Shown one piece after another: positions 35,101 to 44,452 of a stretch of DNA of 64,000 bases (position 1 is its first letter; each line of letters starts with the position of its first letter). This DNA comes from CAWGXG01 sp963826505. Lineage in GTDB: Bacteria; Chloroflexota; Anaerolineae; Aggregatilineales; Aggregatilineaceae. The notes beneath the pieces were generated by a model that saw nothing but the letters and a program-made list of their open reading frames with translations, was not told the origin of the DNA and searched no databases. Position numbers and translations under genes: made by a program. The DNA lies in assembly GCA_963826505.1 (NCBI GenBank), contig CAWGXG010000008.1, positions 868,001 through 932,000 of the forward strand, in the 5' to 3' direction.

Positions 35101-36382
35101 GGACACTGGAATTCTCCAGCCGGACGAAAAGCCAGACTGGATGGCGGCGTTTACGGGTGAACTGCTGCCCGATCCTGAAGAGGCTCTGGATGTTAACCTG
35201 GACCTGGATGTCGATGCCGTGACAGAGGACGACTTCTCTTCTCGCGATGACGATATGAGCGCGGAGCGTGTACAAGATGCGTTTGGCGCGATAGCCGACG
35301 ATGCGGTTATTGCCGATTCGGATCAGCCTCAGGATGACACGGAATCGGAGGAATTCGAGGCTTACGCGGAGGAAGAAGCGGCAGCCCCGGAAGCAGAAGG
35401 ACCGATGCCGGAATGGTTGCTGGCAATTGCGAATTCAGAGGCTGACAAGCTTGACGATACTTTGTTTGACGAGCCGGGCCAATATGGTTCGGCAGAAGCC
35501 ACTGGCGTGCTACAACCAGACACCGAAGATGATTGGTTGACCCAGATGGAAGAAGAGGATGAGGCATCTTCCGACTCTACATCAATCGCTTCACGGCCCC
35601 AAAGTGAGGGCACTCTGTACGAGGATGCAGCCGTTCTGGAGGCGTTAGAGGAATCACTGTCCGAAGAGGACCTGACGCCAGACTGGCTGTTGGAGGCAAC
35701 TCAAGGATCAGTTCTGCAGACGGATGTGTTTGACGAGCCAGAGCCAGAGTTGGAAACCTCGTTGACAGAGGAACCTACGGACAGTGATCAGGATTTGTCA
35801 AGTATGGAGCGAGGTTTCTCTGAGGAACCTCGAACACCCGAGTTTGCACAGGAAGAATTCGAAGAAGCCGATTTCCCTCAAGACATGCTTGATACGCCCG
35901 ATGCTGCGCGTCCCGATGTTCAAGAACCGACGGCGTTCCCCTGGGACACTGAAGATGAGGACACTGTTCCGGCGACGTTCGGCGATGAAGATTTGTTCGG
36001 ATCATCTGGAAATTATGAAATCGAGAGTCCATCGCAATCGCTCGACGATTTGCCTGACGAACTGGATGTCTTCGATTTTCCGACGGACAGCGGTGACGCG
36101 GACGATTTCGAGTTCGCAGATGAATTGGAAATTGATGCCGAAGATCCGTTTGCACAGGCTCCTGAATTAGCTCATACTAGCGCTACGTTTCAGGACGAAG
36201 ATGCAGTTGACGACGATGTTGAGCTAGTGCCAGACGATTTCTCATTTGGCGATTGGCTGCCCATCTGGTTGCGCGAGCCTATCGAAGATGATCCGAACGG
36301 GGGGGCAGGGATGGCGGCGTCACAAGACGCACCGGAACCACCCGAGTGGTTGCGGGACGTGTTTGAGGATGATGAGTCGTAA
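32147..36382 (+). CDS. Giant acidic protein: N-terminal TPR array plus about 1,100 residues of Trp-Leu acidic motifs
   Basis: 1411 residues. The first 260 or so form a TPR array (FEEAAQMFGRVLSVLPNDHI, LDAAIWHMERAYEQLPGN, YDQALIELRTALDRNADRID). The rest is strongly acidic, apparently disordered, and studded with about 20 short motifs of the form [PDE][DE]W[LM] followed by small and acidic residues: PEWVSELG, EDWLAELG, DDWLSSTAEL, PSWLDGIAP, PDWMAAFTG, PEWLLAIAN, PDWLLEATQ, PEWLRDVFE. A longer unit is duplicated: QYLSAKDTGILQPDEKPDW and QYGSAEATGVLQPDTEDDW. No signal peptide or membrane segment. I know no function; a cytosolic scaffold offering many docking motifs is the natural reading. The frame is intact. 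Confidence 0.75.
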   Translation: MANTISLRAYLGELDVMLERESPTQVIGHCRYILQHFPQNVATYRLLAKALLQKAHSEGQPEQFEEAAQMFGRVLSVLPNDHIAHLGMSEINQQSDNLDAAIWHMERAYEQLPGNTVLQDALRELYVQRDGAEHVPEKIQLTRGALARQFISGQMYDQALIELRTALDRNADRIDLRVLLAETLWESQHQIEAGEVAIQILKKLPNCLSANRILARLWLDNERPTDAQSFLDKLESLDPYAAASLIAPDADSVADVVTLPRLDYASRAQAAMSSETPEWVSELGDMGSDLDFEDAFNVPSPQGPGNPAPSFDTDFFAENNRLGPPREVPATPDWSLGDMATNAEPTNVPAWFVGDEPGWDASGGSENELPFGEEIPNWQSEQASDEGVSSETSAIDAGWLFEEEDEATETFPPAGGQTPPPDWPGELGADWLASDTPSEGMDLDAEAPTLLEPPQSDRGEIPPQDAQASDFSLDDLWEEDSQQTDQPTEWTPSGFTGLLQGIAASGQSEQRPTEPDPMPPEWIGSFEDEADVDAFASAGVTGILPDRDAVPADDATELFDWDMLDASEQPMSDVNATEPLAAPSAASETDDDSMSFWEAFDEASPEDMTMAAAPDADEETGGAVDFDAFSDEPPALDSGPTAAPGTIRAPEWLPDTGPLGEMDEEPGPEADASAPPETEDWLAELGVAGSANEEHAQMTSETPEDRKPEAAPQDDDWLSSTAELGDTDLLDTLGAFDEETVTGRLDDDSSSPERDSGSARVAGGTPTDQSDRLAEDDMFAMFGSSDSEAGFSLDEWSQFEADAESRNAGVAQGPDSDWGESIADSDDDWLGSFAKPELQTAGSLEETDSTLIPDDTLLLRPDQLTEESDDEWLAQPVDQEPEPKVEVASDATRLLSDLDEAPLDEGSIESLFDDIAPEDVGQDELMAEDQVSAESDSPSWLDGIAPVETSPTGERPDVLSSLLNEPYDPFEGGSADQIPQYLSAKDTGILQPDEKPDWMAAFTGELLPDPEEALDVNLDLDVDAVTEDDFSSRDDDMSAERVQDAFGAIADDAVIADSDQPQDDTESEEFEAYAEEEAAAPEAEGPMPEWLLAIANSEADKLDDTLFDEPGQYGSAEATGVLQPDTEDDWLTQMEEEDEASSDSTSIASRPQSEGTLYEDAAVLEALEESLSEEDLTPDWLLEATQGSVLQTDVFDEPEPELETSLTEEPTDSDQDLSSMERGFSEEPRTPEFAQEEFEEADFPQDMLDTPDAARPDVQEPTAFPWDTEDEDTVPATFGDEDLFGSSGNYEIESPSQSLDDLPDELDVFDFPTDSGDADDFEFADELEIDAEDPFAQAPELAHTSATFQDEDAVDDDVELVPDDFSFGDWLPIWLREPIEDDPNGGAGMAASQDAPEPPEWLRDVFEDDES

Positions 36383-36451
36383 TCTTAACATACGCTACGG
36401 TCACGCGGCTGCCTTGTGCGGATCGTCGTTGGCACCGTGAGGAGGAACGGG

Positions 36452-39260
36452 ATGGTACCGCCACCAGATACCACGGGCGATGAATTCCCCGATTTCGACA
36501 ATATGACTCTGGAAGAGCAAATGGCGTGGCTGGAGAGTCTTGCAAAACGTCAGGGCGTCAGTAACGAGCAACTGACGACTACCGCAGATGTGGACATTCC
36601 GATTCCAGAGAACGCTCAGGTTGATGAGCCGGGGTATGTCCCGTTTGAAGGCAGTAGAACGGCGCGTCTGGCAGAGGAGGCTGCGAAACAAGCGAGAGAA
36701 GCCGCTGAGACAGCGGAGCCAGAATTGGCTGCGCCTGACGATTATGAACTTGAGGATGAATCCGCCGATCTGTTTTCGTTGATGGAAGCAACGGCAGAGG
36801 CAGATGTGGAGGATAACGCCGCGCTCGTAGATGATTTTGCATCGAGATCGAGCGATGCTCAGGATGATCCTATGCGTTGGTTGGACAGTCTGACAGCCCA
36901 GTCCGACGAGGAAGCGGCGACAGCGGAAGGACTTCTCGGATTCAGTTCCTGACGCCAATTTTGATTGGTTCAGTGAAGACGACGAGATGGAAGCTCTGGA
37001 TCTGGACGAGGCCGAAACGGTCGAGAGTGACGAAGTTTCGTATCTCGATGTGAGTTCGTCTCTGGATGAAGAAGAGGAAGCCTTTGATCTCTTCGACGTG
37101 GAGGACACCCAGGGTGCCGCCTCAGGAGCGGAGGCAGCGGTTGAGAGTCCTGCTGGTGATTTCCTGGATGGAATGGACCCGATGGCGTGGCTAGAGACGT
37201 TGGCAGCACGCCAAGGGGCGAATCCCGATGAACTCACGACGTCGGCCGATTTAGAAATTGCCGATGTCGCCGATGGCGCGGTCGTCGATGAGCCAGGTTA
37301 TACCCCATTTGAAGGCAGTCGAAGCGCTCGTATTTTGAGCGAGATGGGGCGAGAGGAAGAGCAAGTATCACAACCGAAGCTCGAACCTGAGGAACTGGAA
37401 GAGGTTTCCGAAGCGGAAGTCGCCCAGGCTGAAACAGAACTTGAACCGACTCAAACCCTGGAATCGACATGGGAATTTGAGGCCGAGTTGGGTGAAGTAG
37501 TTCCGGACCTGGAAGGCTTCCTGGAAGTGGAATCCGGCGAACCGGAAAGTGCTGAGTCTTCGGATTGGTTAGAAAGCTTCCCCACATTGCGCAAGGAAGT
37601 TCCTGAAAAGTCTCCGGTGCCGGCCTCGGAGGAAATCGTCTCAGAAGATGAGGGCGAACCAGCCCTGGATGAGGCAGACGATACGGTAGCGTTCGAACCA
37701 GAAGCCGACCTGTTTGAGCCCGAAATGGAGCAAGACCAGCCAGAATTCGGCTTCGGGAATGATTTCTCTGACGAGGCGCTTTCATGGCTTGAGGATTTAG
37801 CCACTGAGCCAGAAGAAGGGATCAGCGAGTATCTGGCCGTCGAAGATGAAGAGTTTGCCGAGGCAGCGTCTGAGCCAGAGATGGCGAGCGCTGAAGCGCT
37901 GCAGCGAGCCACATCGACGGATGTGTTGGCGGGCATGACTGACGAAGAGATCGCTTATGCCCAGGCTCACGGCGAATTGACTGGGGAGCAGGAGTTGGAG
38001 TGGCTGAAACGGCAGGCTGCACGCCTCGCTGAAGTGCGCGCTGGCGATGAAGCCGAAGTCGAGGAGACATCTGTTGAGGATGTCGCACCTGCTGAACCCG
38101 CTGAAGCGTTGCCCGATTGGCTTCAAGGCATGCGACCCGAAGACTCTGAAGTCGAGGGCGACATTTCTGAGGCTCTTTCCGTGCCCGATTCGGGTATGGA
38201 GTCGTTTGATTGGGCGGATGAGTTGGGTGCTGTAGAAGCTCTGGATTCGGAGGGCGCGTCTGGGCCTTCGTCGGAGCTTACGCTGGAAGGTGATTTGGAA
38301 TCACTGTGGCCCACTGAGAGTGAGGTCGGCGGCCCAGCGGAGGATCTGTCCTTTGCTGAATCCGAGCTAGAGGCTTTTCTCGAACAAGGATTGACTACGG
38401 ACGAGATTGACCCGTTGGCCGAGGCGCTTGATGCAGAATATGAGCGCGAATTGACAGGGGACGAGACAGAGCCAGAATGGTACACCGAAGCCGTTGAGGC
38501 CGCCGCTCAAGAACCCGTAGCGCAGCCAGAGGAGACTCCCGAGGCCGAGGCGACAGATGAAGCAGTCTTGTCCGAGGCGTTGTTAGTGGACGACATGCCA
38601 GACTGGTTGCTGTCAGGGAACGAATCCGAAGCGGTTTCTGAGGAAGATCTCGCGGCAGAACCTGCTGCGCCGGATTGGCTGCAAGAGACGGGTGATGAAG
38701 CTGCTGTCACGGCCGACGAGGCGATGCCTGATTGGCTGGCTGGTGATTATGATAGCGCTCCGGGGTCTGAGGGCGTTGGCGATCAAGAGCCAGATTGGCT
38801 CAATGCGTTTGATCAGCCGCAGAATGAAGGCGATATGAGCTGGCTCTCTGAGGACACGGAAGTTCCCGCGTCTGAACCAGTCGCCGAAGCTCCTGCTGTC
38901 CCGCCCGCCAAGGTTGAACGAGAGATCGCTCCACGCGCGGAGGCTCAGCCAATTCCTGCCGGGGAGCTGTTTGAGACATATAAGGGCAATCTGGAACAAA
39001 ATCCCGAAGATCATGTCAGCCGATTGGCTTTGGCACGTGCTCTGCGGACTAACCGAGAAGTGGTGGCCAGTCTCGATCAGTATGAGTCACTGATCGAATC
39101 GGCACAACTCCTGCAAGATGTAACCGACGATTTGTCAGGATTGGTCGACGAACAGACTGATATGCCACGCGCGCATCGTCTGTTAGGGGATGTTTATGTG
39201 CGCCGTGGGATGCTAAGAGACGCGCTGGACGCCTATCGAAATGCACTTGACCAATTGTAG
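36452..39260 (+). CDS. Second giant acidic protein: Trp-Leu motifs plus C-terminal TPR (one frame break)
   Basis: About 935 residues once one frame break around 36920-36950 is bridged; the upstream part ends at a TGA at 36950 and the downstream part continues as SVPDANFDWFSEDDE. A longer unit occurs twice, MAWLESLAKRQGVSNEQLTT then VDEPGYVPFEGSR, and again MAWLETLAARQGANPDELTT then VDEPGYTPFEGSR, once on each side of the break. Acidic motifs like those of the previous gene follow (PDWLQGM, PDWLLSG, PDWLQET, PDWLAGD, PDWLNAF). The last 110 residues are TPR-like (HRLLGDVYVRRGMLRDALDAY). It is 69 bases after its relative, with AGGAGG before ATG 36452. Confidence 0.75.
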
Positions 39261-39312
39261 GCCGTAGGGTACACGACGGTCAGTTTCTTGACGTTGTAAA
39301 CAGCGATTGGAA

Positions 39313-39337
39313 ACGGACAGACTTGGTTTCTGTCCGT
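39313..39337 (+). terminator. Hairpin between the acidic gene pair and ndk
   Basis: ACGGACAGA (39313-39321) and TCTGTCCGT (39329-39337) with a seven-base loop. The following TGTTATG is only weakly U-rich, so it is a modest terminator or an attenuator before ndk. Confidence 0.5.
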
Positions 39338-39368
39338 TGTTATGTCAACAATGAGTTTAGGAGGACAC

Positions 39369-39821
39369 GTGGAACGCACTTTAATCATCATCAAGCCGGA
39401 TGCGGTACAACGCGGGTTGATCGGCGAGATCATACGCCGTTTTGAGAGTCGCGGCTTGAAGTTGGCCGGGATGAAATTCATGCAGATGAGCCGTGAGCTG
39501 GCGGCTGAGCACTATGCTGAGCACAAGGGCAAGGGGTTTTATGAACCTCTGCTCGACTATATCACATCCGCGCCGGTTGTAGTCATGGCACTTGAGGGGA
39601 AGAATGCAGTCGCGGCCGCTCGTAAGACTATTGGATCGACCAAGCCGTTTGAGGCAGACGCCGGTACAATTCGCGGCGATCTCGGCATGGAAACAGGGCG
39701 TAACCTCGTGCACGGTTCCGACGCCGTTGACAAAGGCGCTGAGGAAGTAGCACGTTTTTTCACTTCTGATGAGCTGGTCGATTGGGTACGTGTGACCGAC
39801 CCCTGGATTTTTGAGGGGTAG
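39369..39821 (+). CDS. ndk: Nucleoside diphosphate kinase
   Basis: 150-residue phosphotransferase that equilibrates NTP and NDP pools. Conserved parts are RTLIIIKPDAVQRGLIG at the N terminus, YAEHKGKGFYEPLLDYITS, GTIRGDLG, and the catalytic phospho-His in NLVHGSDAVDKG. GTG 39369 is chosen as start because AGGAGG lies just before it; an ATG at 39342 in frame would add nine non-conserved residues and sits before the ribosome site. A good terminator follows. Confidence 0.96.
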   Translation: MERTLIIIKPDAVQRGLIGEIIRRFESRGLKLAGMKFMQMSRELAAEHYAEHKGKGFYEPLLDYITSAPVVVMALEGKNAVAAARKTIGSTKPFEADAGTIRGDLGMETGRNLVHGSDAVDKGAEEVARFFTSDELVDWVRVTDPWIFEG

Positions 39822-39856
39822 TCGACCTGCAGTCCGCCCAATAACTGAGCGTCACT

Positions 39857-39892
39857 GCGCGCGGAGTTCCATAATTGGCTCCGCGCGCTTTT
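39857..39892 (+). terminator. Rho-independent terminator after ndk
   Basis: GCGCGCGGAG (39857-39866) and CTCCGCGCGC (39879-39888), 12-base loop, then TTTT. Confidence 0.8.
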
Positions 39893-39919
39893 CGTCGATT
39901 TGACGTGGGATGCCAGGCG

Positions 39920-40273
39920 TTACTGCATGCGGACCATGACTGGCGCTTCGTGCCACAGTCCTTCGAGGTCATAATACGAACGTTTTGCTGGCAAGAAGCC
40001 GTGAACGACCACATCGCCAAAATCGATGACCACCCAGCCGTGGGTTGCCGCCCCTTCAACACGGCCTGAGCGCACCTGGTACTGCGTTTTCATTTCTTGG
40101 CTAATGTGATTGATAATGGCCTTAAGTTGTCGATCGCTGGTCGCGCTAAAAATAACAAAGAAGTCAGTTACGGGCGCAACCTGACGCATATCCATCAAGA
40201 CGATGTTCTCACCCTTTTTGTCCGATGCCAGATCGACGATGATCCGGGCTTTTTCTACGGGTTCCAGCGGCAC
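39920..40273 (-). CDS. rsfS: Ribosome silencing factor RsfS
   Basis: 117-residue protein that binds uL14 on the large subunit and blocks subunit joining during starvation. The typical core is VLMDMRQVAPVTDFFVIFSA, followed by ATSDRQLKAIINHI, then HGWVVIDFGDVVVHGFLP and the C-terminal YYDLEGLW. The GTG start at 40273 has AGGAGG very close upstream. The gene is convergent with ndk across the terminator at 39857. Confidence 0.95.
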   Translation of the reverse strand: MPLEPVEKARIIVDLASDKKGENIVLMDMRQVAPVTDFFVIFSATSDRQLKAIINHISQEMKTQYQVRSGRVEGAATHGWVVIDFGDVVVHGFLPAKRSYYDLEGLWHEAPVMVRMQ

Positions 40274-40438
40274 ACTCCTCCTTTTCGACCAGGAATTATC
40301 TGGATCGGTACGTTACACAGATAGATTCAATTGTAGCATGCCCTGACCGGCGCGCCAGCCCAGTTTGCCTTTACGAACGCGATGCAGTGCACCACACTTC
40401 GGTCGGCGAGGAATTTCAGCATAACACTCTCAGTGTCA

Positions 40439-41041
40439 TCACCCTCCCGCCTCTTCCTGGCGCAACGGCGCGCGGGCGAACGTCGTGTACACGGCCCCGG
40501 TGGATTTTAATTCGCTGCGAATGAGGCTGATACTCTCGACTTTCCACGCAGTTGGCGAGGGCGCATGGAAGTCCGTGAGCACTTTGCCCAGGCGCTGCAC
40601 TGCGTCGTTTTGAGCCTCGCGACGCACACGACCCAGCGTAAGATGAGGCGAGAAGCCTCTCTGTTCAGTTGGGAAACCAAGCGGCGCGATCGTGCGTTCC
40701 ACCGATCGCTGCAGCGCGTCGAGCGATTGGAGATCGCGTTCGACGCCCAACCAGATCACGCGCGGTCTTTGAACGTTGGGAAAACTCCCCAGGTGCCCGG
40801 TGCTCAATGTGAAAGACACGTGTCCGCTGACGGCTTGTTGCAGTGCGTTTCGCAGCATTTCTTGGCTGTCGGTGGGCGTGTCCCCAAGAAACTTCAAGGT
40901 GAGATGTATTCCAGTAGGATCAACCCAGCGCACGGTTTGACGGGGAGTTACGTTCTTCAACGCTTCCTGGGCCGTCGTCAAGATTGTTGTAATGGCAGGG
41001 GGCAGCTCAATGGCGATGAACAGGCGCGCTGTTTCGGGCAT
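40439..41041 (-). CDS. thpR: RNA 2',3'-cyclic phosphodiesterase (LigT/ThpR)
   Basis: 200-residue 2H phosphoesterase. Both catalytic HxTx motifs are present: HLTL at residues 46-49 (GIHLTLKFLGD) and HLTL near residue 130 (FSPHLTLGRVR). The N-terminal RLFIAIELPP is typical of the family. It opens 2',3'-cyclic phosphates on RNA or nucleotides; the physiological substrate is not settled. ATG 41041 has AAAGGAG upstream; an earlier start at 41107 would add 22 residues without support. Confidence 0.92.
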   Translation of the reverse strand: MPETARLFIAIELPPAITTILTTAQEALKNVTPRQTVRWVDPTGIHLTLKFLGDTPTDSQEMLRNALQQAVSGHVSFTLSTGHLGSFPNVQRPRVIWLGVERDLQSLDALQRSVERTIAPLGFPTEQRGFSPHLTLGRVRREAQNDAVQRLGKVLTDFHAPSPTAWKVESISLIRSELKSTGAVYTTFARAPLRQEEAGG

Positions 41042-41186
41042 GATCAAACTCCTTTCGCGTGAATTGACAAAATCGACGCGTCTGACATGAGGATAACCTG
41101 CACACATTATCCCAAATTGTTGGCGTTGGTGATATTGTTGTACAATGAGCGCAGCGCCGGGTGAGCTACTATAGGACTAAACGCGG

Positions 41187-43556
41187 ATGGGGCAGGATCG
41201 AATAACTCAATTACTGCACCAGGGGGTAGCGGCGGCTCGAAGTGGACAGTCGGACGCTGCTCGTTCCACCTTACAGCAGGTTGTACGGGAAGATCCACAA
41301 AATGAAATCGCCTGGATGTGGTTGAGCAGCGTAGCTGTGGACGACAGCGAGCGCGTATTCTGCCTGAAGAAACTCCTTGAAATTAATCCCCAGCATGAGT
41401 TTGCGATCAAGGGACTGCGCGCCCTTGGTATCGAACCGACACGTTCCGGCGAGGCCGGGGCCGGTGGCACCACCGTTCCCATAATCGATGATGCGAAATA
41501 CTCACGCGTCTTGCAGTCGGTTGACGATTTTCTGCGTCGTTACAACCCGGAACCCGTCGATCGGTTCGATATTCAGTGGGCGCGTAAACGACGCGGTCGC
41601 TATGGGGAGACGAGCGCCAAACGCCTGCGTCAGGCTGCGTTTGCTGTGACAACGCTGGTCGTGTTGGCGGCGGTCGTTGGCGTGGTCTTCCTGGTAAGCC
41701 AGTTGGGCGTATTTGGCGAAGAAGGACTGCCCATAGGGCGCGTGAATACGCGTGTGCCCAGTCTGACGCCTATGCCCACGTTGACACCGACCGTCGGCGG
41801 ACCGACTCCCACCCCCTTTCCCGAGCCTTTGATCGTTGAGGCGACTAGCGTCCCGCGTAACCTTCCCAAAGGCGATCCCTACCGTCTTGCCAGCCCTACG
41901 GCTATTTATCCCCGTGTCAATTCGAACGTAGCAAGGCTGGTTGAAGAAGCCGTGAATTACTACTCTATCGGCGATTATACGCAGGCCGTGGATCTGCTGG
42001 AACAAGAACGGGACCGCTCAAATCCACATTGTTACGCCTCGCTCGTATATTATGAAGCCCTTAGCCGTGCTGCGTTGGGACGTTATCAAGAGGGCCTGGA
42101 CCTATTGAACTGGGCACGCACGACAGAGCCCCCGCGCGGTTACAACTCATGTCAGAACGAACCGCTGATCCTGGTTGGGTTTGCCGACGTCGCGTATATG
42201 CAGGATCACAGTTCCAGCGATGCCTTGACGTATAGCGAACAGGCGTTGGCTGCCGATCCCAAATTGGTTGATGCCGTGCTGATCAAAGCGCGCGTTGAAA
42301 TCGCGCGTGGCCAATTGGATGATGCCCGGAGCACCGTAACTCAAGCCCTGCTAAACGCACCGCAGGATACCAATCTGCTGGTGCTGTCAGCCCAGATCGA
42401 TTTGTCGAGCGGCCAACCGGCAAGCGCGCTAGAGAAGGTTGGGCAAGCGCTCTATATGGAACCCGCACTGCTGCCTGCTTTGACCCTTCAGACTGAGGCG
42501 TATTTGAGCTTGGCGGAACATGCGAGTGATTCGCAGCGCGCCACTGTGTATTACGGTCTGTCAGTGATCAGCGCGCAAACGCTGCTGCTTTACTATGCAG
42601 GCAATCCGATCGGATATTTGTACCTGGCCAAAGCGCGCCTCGGTGAAGGAAACACTATTCTTGCTGAAACGGCCCTGACCCGTATTCTGGATGCAGCGTC
42701 AATCCTGCCCGAAAGCGCACACGCTACCATCCAAGAGGCTTACCGTTTGCGTGGGGATCTGTTGTTATCTCAAGGGCGGTTGGAGGCAGCAAAAGCCGAT
42801 CTGGAACGTGTGGCTTATGACGACGCAGGTGACCTGGACACGCAAATCATCGAAAAACTGGTTTCGGTGGCATTGACTTTAGGCGATTATTCTGAGGCAG
42901 ACAGCTGGTTGCGCCAACTCGTCGCGGTCGATTCCTCAAACGTAATGTATCGCTTGTGGCAGGCCAAGGTCCTGGTGGAGATATGCACGTTCTACCCGGA
43001 TCAGGTGACATGTCGCTACAGCGATACGATGCAAAAGCTTTCTGACTCGTTCGTGAACAGCCTGCCTTCTGATGCGGAGCGTGCCGACGCGCTTTCATAT
43101 CGTGCACAAGCCCAATATCGTGACACGATGTTGCGAGGAGGCACGGGAGGGCAGTCCGTTACGCTGCAACTGGCACTCAACGACGTGACTCAAGCCCTTT
43201 CCATTCGCGAATCACCGGTGGATCATTACTATCGTGGGCTGATCCTGGAAGCCTTGGGCGATCCGACACGCGCGCTCGAAGAATATCAGTGGGTTATGTT
43301 CTGGGGTGGGCAGTATCCCTATCCGTTCCGTGATACGGAGTTTGAGAAGCACGTCTCTCAGATCGCTGATCAGGTTGAGGAAATCATGGCAGCCGCGGTC
43401 GAGCCGCCGACGCCTGTTCCGAGCATGACGCCAACGGGCGGGCCCAGACCTCAGATAACGCCGACTGAGGTTGTGACTCCTGGCACGACTGCTGGCACTC
43501 CGACGGCCACGCCGGTTCCTGCTCAGGAACGTGTAACGCCAGTTCCTATACCCTAA
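41187..43556 (+). CDS. Membrane-anchored TPR protein with Thr/Pro-rich linkers
   Basis: 789 residues. A cytosolic N-terminal TPR-like region (residues 1-80, GVAAARSGQSDAARSTLQQV) precedes a basic stretch, one membrane segment near residue 155 (AAFAVTTLVVLAAVVGVVFL) and an external Thr/Pro linker (LTPMPTLTPTVGGPTPTPFP). The bulk, residues 230-740, is an extracytoplasmic TPR array (YYSIGDYTQAVDLLEQERD, AKARLGEGNTILAETALTRI). A second Thr/Pro tail ends the protein. A trans-membrane scaffold is likely; the partner is unknown. A very strong terminator follows. Confidence 0.75.
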   Translation: MGQDRITQLLHQGVAAARSGQSDAARSTLQQVVREDPQNEIAWMWLSSVAVDDSERVFCLKKLLEINPQHEFAIKGLRALGIEPTRSGEAGAGGTTVPIIDDAKYSRVLQSVDDFLRRYNPEPVDRFDIQWARKRRGRYGETSAKRLRQAAFAVTTLVVLAAVVGVVFLVSQLGVFGEEGLPIGRVNTRVPSLTPMPTLTPTVGGPTPTPFPEPLIVEATSVPRNLPKGDPYRLASPTAIYPRVNSNVARLVEEAVNYYSIGDYTQAVDLLEQERDRSNPHCYASLVYYEALSRAALGRYQEGLDLLNWARTTEPPRGYNSCQNEPLILVGFADVAYMQDHSSSDALTYSEQALAADPKLVDAVLIKARVEIARGQLDDARSTVTQALLNAPQDTNLLVLSAQIDLSSGQPASALEKVGQALYMEPALLPALTLQTEAYLSLAEHASDSQRATVYYGLSVISAQTLLLYYAGNPIGYLYLAKARLGEGNTILAETALTRILDAASILPESAHATIQEAYRLRGDLLLSQGRLEAAKADLERVAYDDAGDLDTQIIEKLVSVALTLGDYSEADSWLRQLVAVDSSNVMYRLWQAKVLVEICTFYPDQVTCRYSDTMQKLSDSFVNSLPSDAERADALSYRAQAQYRDTMLRGGTGGQSVTLQLALNDVTQALSIRESPVDHYYRGLILEALGDPTRALEEYQWVMFWGGQYPYPFRDTEFEKHVSQIADQVEEIMAAAVEPPTPVPSMTPTGGPRPQITPTEVVTPGTTAGTPTATPVPAQERVTPVPIP

Positions 43557-43597
43557 TACTTAGCCCTGCGTGCGGTATTCGTATATGCACTGAAATC

Positions 43598-43634
43598 ACA
43601 ACAAGCTGCACTCGCCTGCAGCTTGTTGTTTTTT
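43598..43634 (+). terminator. Rho-independent terminator after the TPR gene
   Basis: A 13-base perfect stem (ACAACAAGCTGCA at 43598-43610, complement at 43617-43629), six-base loop, and a run of six T from 43629. Confidence 0.92.
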
Positions 43635-43669
43635 GTGTATTTGTGGTTCATTCCACCTGATTGTCCGTG

Positions 43670-44452
43670 TTAAATCGGCGGCCAAGGGTGGTTGGGTCCG
43701 GGGCCAGGATTTGGGTAGTGTTGATTATCGAGCAGATGCCGTGTGCGTTTCAGCAAGGCCTCAATCTCGTGCACGTTCAGCCACTGGTTGAGTTTTTGTC
43801 GAAGGCTGGAGTCTGACTGCTCAGTACACTCGAGGAAGCGGTTTACATCTTCAAGAATCTGGGCGGGAACGCATTCACCGGCGAATTCCCAGATCACCGT
43901 GCGCAGTTTGGGCGCAGTATGAAAAGTCAAGCCGTGATCGATTCCCCATAACCGACCCTTGGGATCCAGCAACAGATGCCCTCCCTTGCGATCGGTGTTG
44001 TTCACGAGGTAGTCGAACGCCGCGAATCGTTGGAGTTGAACAATGAAGCGGTCATCTAGATTGAAGTAGTTGACTTGCGGATCGTGCTCGATGAACACTT
44101 GCAGAGATCCAACACCGTGGGGACCATTTCTTAACACGGTGGGCGGTACGAGCGACCATCCCAGCGTTTCTGAAACCTGGTACGATAAGACCTCGCGATA
44201 ACACAATGTACCATCAGGGAAATCCCACAAGGGACGCTCACCGCGCTGAGGCTTGTAGACCGCCAAGGTTTCCAAGTCTTCATCTTTCACTTGAACCAGG
44301 ACGGCGTAATTCGATCCCCATAACATAGCGTTTTGAGGACGAGCGATTGCGCCGTTAGTGAGCAGGGTTTCTACGCGCGCGAGGCCAACAGCGCGGACAT
44401 GGGGCGGGTTGGAGTTAGATGAGTGTGCGGTGGGAACGGCATTGTCGGTCAT
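43670..44452 (-). CDS. SCO1664 family protein, PI3K-like kinase fold
   Basis: 260 residues of the SCO1664 family, related to phosphatidylinositol 3/4-kinases and HipA-like folds. Kinase landmarks can be seen: Lys67 in LAVYKP, Glu87 in LCYREVLSY, the catalytic loop FDYLVNNTDRKGGHLLLD (Asp147 to Asp163) and the metal-binding Asp172 in WGIDHGLTFH. The substrate is unknown. Its ATG overlaps the stop of the DUF3090 gene by one base (TAATG), a sign of coupled translation. In Actinobacteria the same three families sit together, so they probably act in one pathway. Confidence 0.88.
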   Translation of the reverse strand: MTDNAVPTAHSSNSNPPHVRAVGLARVETLLTNGAIARPQNAMLWGSNYAVLVQVKDEDLETLAVYKPQRGERPLWDFPDGTLCYREVLSYQVSETLGWSLVPPTVLRNGPHGVGSLQVFIEHDPQVNYFNLDDRFIVQLQRFAAFDYLVNNTDRKGGHLLLDPKGRLWGIDHGLTFHTAPKLRTVIWEFAGECVPAQILEDVNRFLECTEQSDSSLRQKLNQWLNVHEIEALLKRTRHLLDNQHYPNPGPGPNHPWPPI

